This document shows, piece by piece, positions 23,876 through 32,686 of a stretch of 52,032 nt of DNA. The position numbers and the translations under genes are program-made. The notes beneath the pieces are model-generated. The model was not told the DNA's origin, ran no database searches, and saw nothing but the letters and a program-made list of their open reading frames with translations. Numbering within the stretch: position 1 is the first letter of the stretch; each line of letters opens with the position of its first letter. Source of the stretch: UBA1731 sp964567665 (GTDB lineage Bacteria > Verrucomicrobiota > Kiritimatiellia > RFP12 > UBA1067); the NCBI GenBank assembly GCA_964567665.1, contig CAZMNN010000016.1, positions 1 through 52,032 on the forward strand, given 5' to 3'.

Positions 23876-25877
23876 GGCATCGCCTCAGCACCACCGCCGT
23901 GCGGGCAGGAAGGTACAGTTTAATCTGCTGCACGATCTCGTCGCCCGATTCGACGTTCGCCGGACGGAAGCGCTGTCCGGCGGCGATTCGTCCCTGTCCG
24001 CCGAAGCGCGTCTCGTCCGAATCGAACATCAGCCGGTATTCCCCGCCCGGCGGCACAAGCACGCCATAACCGGAATATGAACGCATGGGATCGAAATTGA
24101 ACACGAAGACGAATCCGCCCCGGTAGAACGCAAGCACGTGATCCGGATCGTTGCGCACAAGCGGAATCGGCTCATCTGCGAAGCAGTGTGTTGCGGACAT
24201 GGCGTTCAGCATCTCGGCGTCCCAGTCGCCAAGCGGCTTGAAGCGGAGCGTTGCGTCTTCGCGCAGCGACCACTGCCGCCGCGCATGGCGATAGCTGAAG
24301 CCATTCCCTTCTCGCGGGAAGTCTATCCACTCCGGATGACCGAATTCGTTGCCCATGAAATTCAGGTACGCACCGCCGTTCAGGGCGAAAGTCGCGAGCC
24401 GCGCCATCTTGTGCAGTGCAAGTCCGCGATCGATTTCGAGATTCTGCTGATCGTTGCGCATCCCGAAGTATACCGCAGAATCGACAAGCTGGAAAAAGAA
24501 CGTCTTGCCGCCGACAAGCGCCTGATCATGCGACTCCACGTACGAAACAACCTTCTCCTCGCGACGTCTGTCCGTAAGTGCGTGGTACATTCCGTACATC
24601 GACCAGTTCTCGTCAGGCACCTTTTCGGCGACACGGAACCAGTAGTCGGGTTCGCCCATAGCCATGCGGTAGTCGAAGCCGAGACCGCCCGAGCGCACAG
24701 GGGATGCGCACCCCGGCATTCCGGAGACGTCCTCAGCGATGGTGATCGCGCCCGGATGCGCCTCGTGTATCACGCTGTTCGCGACTGCAAGATACGCATA
24801 TGCGTCCTCGTCCACGGAACCGTCAAAGTACATGGAATAGTCCGTGAAAGCGACGCCAAGTCCGTGATGTCGGTACAGCATCGACGTAATGCCGTCGAAG
24901 CGGAATCCGTCGAAGCGGTATTCATCAAGCCAGAAACGGCAGTTGGACAGCAGGAAATGCAGCACCTCGATCTTGCCGTAGTCGAAGCATCGCGAATCCC
25001 ATGCGGAATGCCAGCCTCTCGGACCGGAATGGAAATACTGGCAGTCCGTACCGTCAAACCGCGAGAGTCCGTCCCGCTCGTTCTTCACGGCGTGTGAATG
25101 GACGAGATCCATTATGACCCTAAGCCCCATCCCGTGCGCCGCATCCACAAGCGACTTCAGGTCTTCCGGGGTTCCGAAGCGGGATGACGCCGCGAAGAAG
25201 CTCGACACATGATAGCCGAACGATCCGTAGTACGGATGCTCCATCACCGCCATCAGCTGAACAGTGTTGTAGCCGGCGGCCTTTATTCTCGGCAGCATCG
25301 TGTCCCTGAACTCCGCATACGTCGAAACCCGCTCCTCCTCACCGGCCATGCCGACGTGCGCCTCGTAGATGAGAGGGATCTCCGACGCATCGCCAGCCCT
25401 GACGACCGGAGCGGCATTTCTCCATCTGTATGGCCTCGGATTCCAGACCTGTGCGGCATAGAGGTTTGTTGACGGATCCTGCACAACTCTCCGTGCATAC
25501 GCCGGTATGCGCTCCCCACGTCCGCCGTCCCAGCGCATTTCAAGCCGGAAGAACTGCCCGTGGACAATCGACTTCGCCGGAAAACGCCCCACCCAGTCGC
25601 CTGTGCCGGGATTCCGCTTAAGCTCGAACTGCGGAACAGTCTTCCATCCGGAGAAGTCGCCGACCAGCCACATCGCCGTCGCGTTGGGCGCCCACTCGCG
25701 GAACACCCATCCGCCGCGCACCCGATGCAGCCCATAGTACTCGTGGGCAGACGCCCAATCCGATATCCGCACATCACCCGAAAGACGCTTCATCAGCGCA
25801 CACACGCGCTCCGTCCTACGTTCGATTGCGGCGCGGAACGGTTCAAGCATTGGATCGCAATGTATGATGTCCGCCAT
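23859..25877 (-). CDS. glgB: 1,4-alpha-glucan branching enzyme
   Basis: Introduces alpha-1,6 branches into glycogen-like glucans. The 672 residues contain an N-terminal CBM48-type domain (about 50-145), a GH13 barrel and a C-terminal beta domain. Catalytic residues are Asp328 in FRFDGITSM, Glu382 in IAEDVSG and Asp451 in VESHDQALVGGKT. Length and the HVGMAGEEERV segment resemble the eukaryote-like (plant and animal type) branching enzymes rather than E. coli GlgB. The start is set by AGGA just before the ATG at 25877; the longer ORF would overlap gltX. It follows gltX by 31 bp and is probably cotranscribed. No other glycogen gene lies in the window. Confidence 0.95.
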   Translation of the reverse strand: MADIIHCDPMLEPFRAAIERRTERVCALMKRLSGDVRISDWASAHEYYGLHRVRGGWVFREWAPNATAMWLVGDFSGWKTVPQFELKRNPGTGDWVGRFPAKSIVHGQFFRLEMRWDGGRGERIPAYARRVVQDPSTNLYAAQVWNPRPYRWRNAAPVVRAGDASEIPLIYEAHVGMAGEEERVSTYAEFRDTMLPRIKAAGYNTVQLMAVMEHPYYGSFGYHVSSFFAASSRFGTPEDLKSLVDAAHGMGLRVIMDLVHSHAVKNERDGLSRFDGTDCQYFHSGPRGWHSAWDSRCFDYGKIEVLHFLLSNCRFWLDEYRFDGFRFDGITSMLYRHHGLGVAFTDYSMYFDGSVDEDAYAYLAVANSVIHEAHPGAITIAEDVSGMPGCASPVRSGGLGFDYRMAMGEPDYWFRVAEKVPDENWSMYGMYHALTDRRREEKVVSYVESHDQALVGGKTFFFQLVDSAVYFGMRNDQQNLEIDRGLALHKMARLATFALNGGAYLNFMGNEFGHPEWIDFPREGNGFSYRHARRQWSLREDATLRFKPLGDWDAEMLNAMSATHCFADEPIPLVRNDPDHVLAFYRGGFVFVFNFDPMRSYSGYGVLVPPGGEYRLMFDSDETRFGGQGRIAAGQRFRPANVESGDEIVQQIKLYLPARTAVVLRRCLSREP

Positions 25878-25908
25878 CGGATGGAATCCTTTCCGCTTCG
25901 AGTTTCCG

Positions 25909-27237
25909 TCAGGTGCAGAACTTCTCGGCCGCCGCACGGAGACGCGCAACCGTGCGCTCCCGGCCAAGCAGCTCAAGCATCTCGAAAAGACCAGGACCTT
26001 CCATGCGTCCGGAGACTGCAACGCGCACTGGATGCACCCACGGCCCCATGCCGCCGCCCTGTGAAAGCTCTTTGACCATCTCCTCGCATGACGGCGCGGA
26101 GAACTTCTCCATCTTCTCGAAGCGGTTCGCGAGATCGAGCAGGATTTCCTTTACGCCGTCCTTCCTGAGACGCTTCTCCACCGCCTTGTCGTCGAACGGA
26201 TAGTCGTCGGTGAAGAAATACGCGCAGTTTCCGGGGATGTCTCCGAGAAACTTCGTCCGCACCTGAAGCTGATCCACGAGAAGATCCCAGTTGAACGACG
26301 GCGCCTGGAACTTCGAAAGGTCGTACCCGCCGGCCTCAAGGCGGCGTTTCAGCTCCTCCTCGAAATCCTTCTTCGGGATTCGCTTGATGTATTCGGCGTT
26401 CATCCACTGCAGCTTCTTGATGTCGAACTTCGCCGCCGTCACATGCACCGATTCAAGGGTGAACAGCTTCACCATCTCATCGCGTGAAAGGACTTCGCGG
26501 TCGTCGCCGGGGTTCCAGCCGAGAAGCAGAAGGTAGTTGAACAGAGCCTCCGGAAGATATCCCTGATCGCGAAACTCGCCGACGAATGCGGCTCCGTCGC
26601 GCTTCGAATACGGCTTGCCCTGCGCATTGACGATCATGGAGAGATGCCCGTACTTGGGCGGAGTTGCGCCAAGCGCCTTGAAAAGCTCAATGTGCTTGAA
26701 CGTGTTCTCGACGTGATCGTCACCGCGTATGATGTGCGTGACGCGCTGGTCAATGTCGTCCACGACGTTCGCGATGTGGAATATCGGCGAGCCGTCTGAA
26801 CGCACGATCGCGAAATCGTTGATGTCTTCGGCCTTCTTGGCCATATGGCCCTTTACGATGTCGTCGTATTCAATCACGCCCTCCTTGGGCATACGGAACA
26901 TAACGACCGTACCGGTCTTGCCGTCCCTCGACGTCTTCTCGCACCTGTAGGCGCGGCCTTCGGCGATGAGCCTTTCAACGCACTCAAGGTGACGCTTCAC
27001 GTTCTTGGTCTGGTAGAACACAGGCTCGTCATAGTCAAGGCCAAGCCACTCCATGCACTCAAGAAGCGTCTGTATCGCCTCAGGGGTGGAGCGTTCAAGA
27101 TCCGTATCTTCGACACGGAGCAGGAACTTGCCGCCGACGTGTCTGGCGTACAGCCAGTTGTATATCGCGGCGCGTATGTTGCCTATGTGGACTTTTCCCG
27201 TCGGCGACGGGGCGAACCGAACTCTTGTCTCTTCCAT
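25909..27237 (-). CDS. gltX: Glutamyl-tRNA synthetase
   Basis: Class I synthetase charging tRNA-Glu. HIGH-type motif HIGN is at 17-20 after FAPSPTGKV, and the KMSKS-like loop is KPYSKR at 208-213. The 442 residues are somewhat short for bacterial GltX, with a compact anticodon-binding region. Product Glu-tRNA also feeds the C5 tetrapyrrole route encoded at 33.7-36.3 kb. The ATG at 27237 is 7 bp from a TATAAT box and has no Shine-Dalgarno, suggesting leaderless expression. Confidence 0.95.
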   Translation of the reverse strand: MEETRVRFAPSPTGKVHIGNIRAAIYNWLYARHVGGKFLLRVEDTDLERSTPEAIQTLLECMEWLGLDYDEPVFYQTKNVKRHLECVERLIAEGRAYRCEKTSRDGKTGTVVMFRMPKEGVIEYDDIVKGHMAKKAEDINDFAIVRSDGSPIFHIANVVDDIDQRVTHIIRGDDHVENTFKHIELFKALGATPPKYGHLSMIVNAQGKPYSKRDGAAFVGEFRDQGYLPEALFNYLLLLGWNPGDDREVLSRDEMVKLFTLESVHVTAAKFDIKKLQWMNAEYIKRIPKKDFEEELKRRLEAGGYDLSKFQAPSFNWDLLVDQLQVRTKFLGDIPGNCAYFFTDDYPFDDKAVEKRLRKDGVKEILLDLANRFEKMEKFSAPSCEEMVKELSQGGGMGPWVHPVRVAVSGRMEGPGLFEMLELLGRERTVARLRAAAEKFCT

Positions 27238-27244
27238 GCTGCGT

Positions 27245-27253
27245 ATTATATCA
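27245..27253 (-). promoter_or_regulatory. Extended -10 promoter TGATATAAT of gltX-glgB
   Basis: TGA followed by TATAAT on the minus strand, only 7 bp before the gltX ATG. Confidence 0.7.
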
Positions 27254-27359
27254 TGTTCATCAGATGAATTTGCGGCGAATGTCGGACTACGCCGCCATGC
27301 TTGTCAAAGTAACACCATTCGATCGAATTTGAAACGACGCCGGGCCTCGCTTTGCGTTT

Positions 27360-27368
27360 TGCTATAAT
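27360..27368 (+). promoter_or_regulatory. Extended -10 promoter TGCTATAAT of the radical SAM gene
   Basis: Exact TGCTATAAT, 27 bp upstream of the ATG at 27396. It is divergent from the gltX promoter. Confidence 0.7.
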
Positions 27369-27395
27369 ACCGCGAAACTTCCAAATGACCAGACC

Positions 27396-28289
27396 ATGAC
27401 CGGATGCACCTTATGTCCACGACGCTGCGGAGCCGACCGCAGAAACGGAAAGACCGGATTTTGCGGTGCCGGAGCGATGCCGCGCATATTCAGGTGGGGA
27501 CCGCACTTCGGAGAAGAGCCGCCGCTCGTCGGCGAGCGCGGCAGCGGATGCGTCTTCTTCTCCCGATGCACAATGAAGTGCCTGTACTGCCAGAACTCGC
27601 CATGGAGCTGGGGCGGCAAGGGCGATGACATGACGGTCGAACAGTTGACCGGCATTCTGCGCGACCTTGCCGTGAAGGACGGATGCAGCAACTGGAATCT
27701 CGTATCCCCCACGCCATATCTGCCGCACATCAGGGAGGCCGCCGCTTCGCTCGTCAGGGAGGGCGTACGCCTGCCGTTCGTCTGGAACTCGTCAGGCTAC
27801 GAATCGACGGCCACGCTGGAGGAATATTCGGATCTCTGCGACACCGCCCTTTTCGATTTGCGCTACTCGCGCAACGAAACGGCCATCTCGGCGAGCGCAT
27901 CGCCCGGCTATGTCGAAGCGGCGCGTTCCGCCATACGGTGGGCGTTCGGCAGGGAACGCCGCCGCCACAGCAAAATGCCGCCGCTCATCGTGCGGATACT
28001 CGTGCTGCCGAACCATGCGGACGAAGCCATCGAAAACCTCGCATGGCTCGCGACCGAGCTTTCGCCGGAGATACCGATATCCGTCATGAGCCAGTTCACG
28101 CCCGCATATCGCGCTCTGTCTACGCCCGACTTCAACCGTAAAGTCACCGAAGACGAATACGAATCCGTCACCGAGGCGGCGGCAGATTTCGGGTTCGAGA
28201 ACGGCTGGATTCAGGGATATGAGGCGGCAGATCCGGCCCTGGCTCTGCTCGGTGAAAATATGCAGGGCGGGCATGGTTGCGTCTCTTAA
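27396..28289 (+). CDS. Radical SAM protein, PflX/COG1313-like
   Basis: A 297-residue cytoplasmic radical SAM enzyme. The SAM cluster motif is CTMKCLYC (Cys58, Cys62, Cys65), preceded by an N-terminal cysteine-rich segment (Cys4, Cys7, Cys11, Cys23) typical of the PflX-type relatives of pyruvate formate-lyase activase. Function of this group is not established, and no pyruvate formate-lyase gene is nearby. The ribosome-binding site is weak. It ends 61 bp before yebC, which has its own promoter. Confidence 0.82.
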   Translation: MTGCTLCPRRCGADRRNGKTGFCGAGAMPRIFRWGPHFGEEPPLVGERGSGCVFFSRCTMKCLYCQNSPWSWGGKGDDMTVEQLTGILRDLAVKDGCSNWNLVSPTPYLPHIREAAASLVREGVRLPFVWNSSGYESTATLEEYSDLCDTALFDLRYSRNETAISASASPGYVEAARSAIRWAFGRERRRHSKMPPLIVRILVLPNHADEAIENLAWLATELSPEIPISVMSQFTPAYRALSTPDFNRKVTEDEYESVTEAAADFGFENGWIQGYEAADPALALLGENMQGGHGCVS

Positions 28290-28296
28290 CGCATTT

Positions 28297-28305
28297 TGCT
28301 ACAAT
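28297..28305 (+). promoter_or_regulatory. Extended -10 promoter TGCTACAAT of yebC
   Basis: TGC followed by TACAAT, starting 8 bp after the radical SAM stop codon and ending 45 bp before the yebC ATG at 28351. A Shine-Dalgarno (AAAGGAG) lies between. Confidence 0.65.
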
Positions 28306-28350
28306 ACAGCATCTTTTTTCTTACAGAACAATCCAAAGGAGCGGATAAAA

Positions 28351-29115
28351 ATGTCAGGTCACAGCCACTGGGCGACAATCAAGCGCGCGAAAGGCGCGGC
28401 GGACGCGAAAAAGGGAAAGATCTTTTCCAAGCTCGGCAAGGAAATCACCATTGTCGTCAAGGCGAAGGGTGGCGACCCTGACAACAACCCCACCCTCCGT
28501 ACGCTTATCGCCAAGGCGAAGGCCGCGCAGATGCCTAACGACAACATCGAGCGCGCCATCAAGAAGGGAACCGGCGAGCTCGAGTCGGCTGCGCTCGTCG
28601 ATGCGCAGTACGAGGGCATCAAGGGCGGCGTCGCGCTTGTCGTGAACGTCCTTACGGACAACAAGAACCGCGCAGCGGCGGAAGTCGGCAACGTCTTCAA
28701 GAAGAACGGCATCGAATTCGCGAAGCAGGGAAGCGCAACGCGCCTCTTCGACCGTCTCGGACAGATCATGATTCCGGCGGCAGACGGCGTGACCGAAGAT
28801 TCGGTCATGGAAGTCGCGCTTGAGGCGGGTGCTGAGGATGTCGTCTCCGAAGACGGCGGATTCACCGTCAAGTGCCAGCCGAACGACTTCACCACCGTGC
28901 TTGAGGCGATCAAGAAGGCCGGTATCGGCGTTGATGAAGAGAACTCGGAGATCGGTCTTGTTCCGAACATGATGAACCCGGTAGCCGATGTCGCCGCTGC
29001 AAAGGCCATCAACAAGTTCGTTGATATGCTTGAGGATCTTGAGGACGTTCAGGACGTTTACACGAACATGGAGACGACCGACGAGGTTGATGCGGCCCTT
29101 GAGGCCGAGGGCTGA
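28351..29115 (+). CDS. yebC: YebC/PmpR family protein
   Basis: A 254-residue protein with the invariant N-terminus MSGHSHWATIKRAKGAADAK and acidic C-terminal half of the YebC/PmpR/TACO1 family. Members act as transcription regulators or as translation factors that relieve ribosome stalling on proline-rich stretches; which applies here is not visible. The start at 28351 is fixed by the conserved N-terminus and the Shine-Dalgarno AAAGGAG. The gene is followed by a strong intrinsic terminator. Confidence 0.95.
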   Translation: MSGHSHWATIKRAKGAADAKKGKIFSKLGKEITIVVKAKGGDPDNNPTLRTLIAKAKAAQMPNDNIERAIKKGTGELESAALVDAQYEGIKGGVALVVNVLTDNKNRAAAEVGNVFKKNGIEFAKQGSATRLFDRLGQIMIPAADGVTEDSVMEVALEAGAEDVVSEDGGFTVKCQPNDFTTVLEAIKKAGIGVDEENSEIGLVPNMMNPVADVAAAKAINKFVDMLEDLEDVQDVYTNMETTDEVDAALEAEG

Positions 29116-29141
29116 TTCCTTTCAGTCAATCCAATGCAGCA

Positions 29142-29180
29142 GACGCCGCCCACTGAACATGGGCGGCGTTCTGTTTTCTT
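29142..29180 (+). terminator. Rho-independent terminator of yebC
   Basis: CGCCGCCC (29144-29151), a 9-base loop, GGGCGGCG (29161-29168), then a T-rich tail TTCTGTTTTCTTT. A perfect 8-bp GC stem, 28 bp after the yebC stop. Confidence 0.9.
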
Positions 29181-29228
29181 TCCCCTTCCTGAACATTGAA
29201 TTTCCGACGAATCCGTCTGCCGTTGGAT

Positions 29229-30323
29229 TCAATGCTTACTGTCCGGGGAGCACGGAGGCAACGACACGGTGAATACTGTCTCCACACCTGGAACGGAATG
29301 CGCAGTGATCGTTCCGCCGAAAGACTCCACGATGGCCTTGACGAGCGACAGGCCAAGACCATGCCCCGGCAGCCTGCGGCTCGCGTCCGCCCGGAAGAAC
29401 CGGTTGTAGATGCATGGCATATCCTTCGGCAAAATGCCGCTTCCCGTGTCTGATACGGAAAGCGTGACGGCAGTGCGCGTACCGGCGACCGTCATGGAGA
29501 TGCTTCCTCCATCCGGGGTGAACTTGAATGCGTTGTCCAGCAGATTTGCCAACACACGCCCAAGGCTGTTCTCGTTCCCGAACACCAGCGCCGGAGCGTC
29601 GGGAACTGTACATCCAAACGAAATGCCACGCTCCTCTGCGACGGCTGAATACATCTCCGCAACGGACTCCGCAACCTTCCGCAGATCCACCGGACTGCAC
29701 ACCGGAATATTGATTCTGTGTTCTGTGCGCGAAATGTCCAGCACGGTGTCTATTGTGCTTCTCATGGATGAGATCGCGTCGGCAAGCATCGCAACCTGAT
29801 CATGCGGAATGGCGGACGATTTCGCGATCCTCTCCGCTATCATCTGCATGTGCGTAAGCGGCGTCTTGAGATCGTGGGAAAGCTCGTCGCCGACCCTGCG
29901 AAGTTCGGCAAGCACCTTCTCGTTGCTGTCGCACATTGCGTTGAACGCCGATATCAGCATTGCGACCTCTCTGCTGCGGGCTTTCACCTCCACACGCTTC
30001 GACCAGTTCCCGAGCGCTATGTCCTGCGCAGCTTTGGCGACGGCGTCCAAAGGCCGCCGGTAGCGATGCGTCAGCCAAAGCGCCATCACCAGCCCGAACG
30101 CCGCCGAAACCGCACACCCAATGAACAGGCAGACCGCCATCGTGATGAAGAAGCGCTCTTCATTGGCGTCAATTCCGAAGTCAAGAAGGAGATACCGCCA
30201 GGTAACCACGAGAACCGCCACGGAAAGCATTGCAAGGACTATTCCGGAACACAGCGTCCAGAACACGGACATATCCGCCCGTATCGACCGGTTCCGCCCC
30301 CACAGCAGTTCAATCAATGACAT
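29229..30323 (-). CDS. Sensor histidine kinase
   Basis: A membrane two-component kinase of 364 residues from the ATG at 30323 (AAGGG upstream; a TTG at 30329 is the alternative). Two transmembrane helices (about 22-42 and 59-82) enclose a very short external loop of about 16 residues. They are followed by a HAMP region, a HisKA domain with phosphoacceptor His150 in SHDLKTPLTH, and an ATPase domain with the N box NLLDNAFKF, DTGSGILP and GHGLGLSLVKA. The tiny loop suggests sensing inside the membrane or through a partner. It overlaps the response regulator by 14 bp. The signal is unknown. Confidence 0.93.
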   Translation of the reverse strand: MSLIELLWGRNRSIRADMSVFWTLCSGIVLAMLSVAVLVVTWRYLLLDFGIDANEERFFITMAVCLFIGCAVSAAFGLVMALWLTHRYRRPLDAVAKAAQDIALGNWSKRVEVKARSREVAMLISAFNAMCDSNEKVLAELRRVGDELSHDLKTPLTHMQMIAERIAKSSAIPHDQVAMLADAISSMRSTIDTVLDISRTEHRINIPVCSPVDLRKVAESVAEMYSAVAEERGISFGCTVPDAPALVFGNENSLGRVLANLLDNAFKFTPDGGSISMTVAGTRTAVTLSVSDTGSGILPKDMPCIYNRFFRADASRRLPGHGLGLSLVKAIVESFGGTITAHSVPGVETVFTVSLPPCSPDSKH

Positions 30324-30978
30324 ATCCAAATCCCTTTACATTGCGTATCTGCACATCGCTGCCATGCAGCTTTTCCCTCAACTTGCAGATTCTCGCCTCG
30401 ATTACGTTTGTCTGAGGATCGAAGCTGTAGCCCCATACGCGGCTCAGCAGTACGGACTTTGTCATGATGCGTCTTCGATTGCGCAAAAGGCATTCAAGAA
30501 GCTTGAACTCAAGTGCGGTGAGCGCAACGGAAACGCCGTCCATGCACACCCTGCGTTCAACCGTATTCATCGACAGATTTCCCGCCGCAAGAACGGTATC
30601 ATGCGCAGCGGAGCGGCAACGTCGGGTGATTGCATTCAGCCTTGCGATCAGCTCATCCATCAGAAAAGGTTTCGGCAGGTAGTCGTCCGCCCCGCGCTCA
30701 AGCCCCGCAATGCGTTCGGACGGCATTCCGCGGGCACTGAGTATAAGCACCGGAATTGAAGATGTTGCCAATGCGGCGTGAAGCCGATCAAGAACCGTCA
30801 GCCCTTCCATGTCAGGAAGCATGAGGTCGAGGATGACGGCATCGAACCCTCCATGCGCCGCAAGCGCAAGCCCGCTGTTTCCGTCATATGCAGACTGCAC
30901 AACATGTCCGGCCTGCTTCAGGCCCGATGACACAAACTGCGCCGTCTGGCGGTTGTCTTCAATCACAAGAACACGCAT
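30310..30978 (-). CDS. OmpR/PhoB-family response regulator
   Basis: A 222-residue DNA-binding response regulator: receiver domain with acidic pocket EDN (7-9), phosphoacceptor Asp51 in ILDLMLPD and Lys in LPKPF near 102, followed by a winged-helix output domain ending VRNVKGFGYVID-like (here IRNVKGFGYVID). It is first in the operon with the histidine kinase and has its own sigma-70 promoter. Targets are unknown; the nearest candidates are the divergent secreted-protein genes at 31.2-33.6 kb. Confidence 0.95.
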   Translation of the reverse strand: MRVLVIEDNRQTAQFVSSGLKQAGHVVQSAYDGNSGLALAAHGGFDAVILDLMLPDMEGLTVLDRLHAALATSSIPVLILSARGMPSERIAGLERGADDYLPKPFLMDELIARLNAITRRCRSAAHDTVLAAGNLSMNTVERRVCMDGVSVALTALEFKLLECLLRNRRRIMTKSVLLSRVWGYSFDPQTNVIEARICKLREKLHGSDVQIRNVKGFGYVID

Positions 30979-31030
30979 ATGAAATTGCCCTCTCTCACCG
31001 GAAACTCCATTACCATCTCTTTGGCACGAT

Positions 31031-31060
31031 ATTATAGTGTGGACTCATCCACAAGGTCAA
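31031..31060 (-). promoter_or_regulatory. Sigma-70 promoter of the two-component operon
   Basis: -35 TTGACC (31055-31060), 18-bp spacer, perfect -10 TATAAT (31031-31036) on the minus strand, 52 bp upstream of the response regulator ATG. Unlike most promoters here it has a good -35 box and no TGn extension. Confidence 0.75.
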
Positions 31061-31183
31061 CACAGACCAGTAAAATGACTGAAATGTAATCTTGCGGCAA
31101 TCAGCCGGTAATTCCCGTTTGATACCATTGGCGGCGTTTGAGGCGGACACTGAGAATCCGTTTCCGCCGCCATCAGGAGAATC

Positions 31184-31231
31184 ATCGTGCTTCCGGGGAA
31201 AAAGCGGTAATAGCGCAATAGGAGAGACGAC
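31184..31231 (+). repeat. Left copy of a direct repeat bordering the 31.2-33.6 kb cassette
   Basis: About 48 bp starting ATCGTGCTTCCGGGG nearly match 33598-33644, with a few substitutions and one indel. In the right copy this sequence encodes the C-terminal IVLPGKKRQ of the second cassette gene. In the left copy it still reads IVLPGKKR and a stop but has no intact gene in front, so it looks like the remnant 3' end of another copy. It also supplies the Shine-Dalgarno (TAGGAGAG) for the gene at 31232. Confidence 0.75.
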
Positions 31232-32686
31232 ATGAAGAAAGCCACCTTCCGCATGACGCTGTGCGTATTGTGCTGCGCCGCAATCAATATCGCATCCGGC
31301 AATATGCTGACGTTCCGCTATCTCGGAGCAGTGAAAGGCCCGGTCGATGGAGCAGACCATAAAGGTCACGCAATCCTGCCGGAACGGCTTGGAGAATTGG
31401 ATGCATCGGGCTTTACGCCCATCTACGCATACTGGTCTTCAGAAGATGCCGTAGCATCACCGCATCTCGGCTACGGATGGCACATTCCGATGGCAGAGTC
31501 TACGATCATACCGATAGACGAAAACCGTTTTGAGATGCACCGTCCGGACGGCAGAACAGAACTTATCTACCGCCTCAAGAGCGATCGCAGCAAACTTCGC
31601 GGGCGGAGATACTGGCGCGGAGAGATCGATGATGACGAAATCAGGATATACACCACCAAGGAATGCCGCCATGGCGCATGTGAACTTCTGTTCAAGAAAG
31701 GACGGCTCACAAGACTTAAATACCGAAAACTCAATGCGACATTCACGTACCGGGACAGGCACACCATATCAATCGAATGCAACGGCAAGGAGGTGATGCG
31801 CATCTCCAAAAAAGACGGAACAGATGGCATATGCGAAATCGTGTTTGGCAGCGGAAGATACGCTAAAATCAAGTTGGGGAACGCAAAATTTCCATCGGCT
31901 TCAAAGGAAAGGACAGCCACAGCCGTCAAAGAGATGCTGTTCAGCGATGGCGAAAGAAAAAGTTTCAACTACGGAATCTCAAAGGACGGAAACGGAACCA
32001 TCAGCACATCACAGGGAATCAAAATCACCTGGAATCCGGAATCACGCAAAATAGTCTCAAAGGACGACTGGACATATGAGGTGAAGGATCCAACACCCAA
32101 ATGGAACAACGTGCCGATCAGAAGATGCAACCCAAAAGGCGAAGCTGAGGGCGACTATCTTGATCTGCAAACTGGAATCCGCACAAGGGAGAGCGGCTTT
32201 GAAAAAAACATGATGCGCATGTTCACCTCTGGGTTTTTGAGTGGGAATGTACGCTGGGATGAGCGTTATGCCAATGGCAAACCAAAAATCAGGAATGAAT
32301 ATTCATACAACGAAAAAGGACGAATCGTATACATAAAAACCATGCGTCCGGCAAAGACAGGCAGAGGATGGAAGGTGTTGTCGGAAACATGGAGGGGCGG
32401 AGACGGAAACCCTCTCAAGATACGCTACGATGGTGACGACCTGAAACTGAAAGAATACATATATACCCCAGACGGAAAAAACGTCGCGATACTCGATAAA
32501 GGTAAACTCGTCAACAACAGCACAATCTCCAACGGAATGGATTTTGTCGAATGGCACAGGGCAAGGCAACGGGGTGAAGATCCACCCGTCCCGAAAATCA
32601 TTGAACGTCCACCCCCTCCGCTCCTGCAATGGATAAAGGAGATTCCCCCTGATGTGCTAAAGAATCTCTTGGACGATGGATGGTGA
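31232..32686 (+). CDS. Secreted protein with YD/RHS-like repeats, unknown function
   Basis: A 484-residue protein with a signal peptide (about 1-22). I recognise no named domain. Much of it is short beta-hairpin repeats with tyrosine-glycine spacing, such as RNEYSYNEKGRIVYIK and KEYIYTPDGKNVAILDKG, which resemble YD/RHS-type repeats and the toxin-antitoxin-like MORN/YwqK style. The C-terminus is proline-rich (RPPPPLL) and ends DDGW. Codon use is more AT-rich than in the neighbouring genes, pointing to an accessory origin. Its stop overlaps the start of the next gene by 7 bp, so the two are coupled. An envelope or surface role is inferred only from the signal peptide. Confidence 0.7.
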   Translation: MKKATFRMTLCVLCCAAINIASGNMLTFRYLGAVKGPVDGADHKGHAILPERLGELDASGFTPIYAYWSSEDAVASPHLGYGWHIPMAESTIIPIDENRFEMHRPDGRTELIYRLKSDRSKLRGRRYWRGEIDDDEIRIYTTKECRHGACELLFKKGRLTRLKYRKLNATFTYRDRHTISIECNGKEVMRISKKDGTDGICEIVFGSGRYAKIKLGNAKFPSASKERTATAVKEMLFSDGERKSFNYGISKDGNGTISTSQGIKITWNPESRKIVSKDDWTYEVKDPTPKWNNVPIRRCNPKGEAEGDYLDLQTGIRTRESGFEKNMMRMFTSGFLSGNVRWDERYANGKPKIRNEYSYNEKGRIVYIKTMRPAKTGRGWKVLSETWRGGDGNPLKIRYDGDDLKLKEYIYTPDGKNVAILDKGKLVNNSTISNGMDFVEWHRARQRGEDPPVPKIIERPPPPLLQWIKEIPPDVLKNLLDDGW

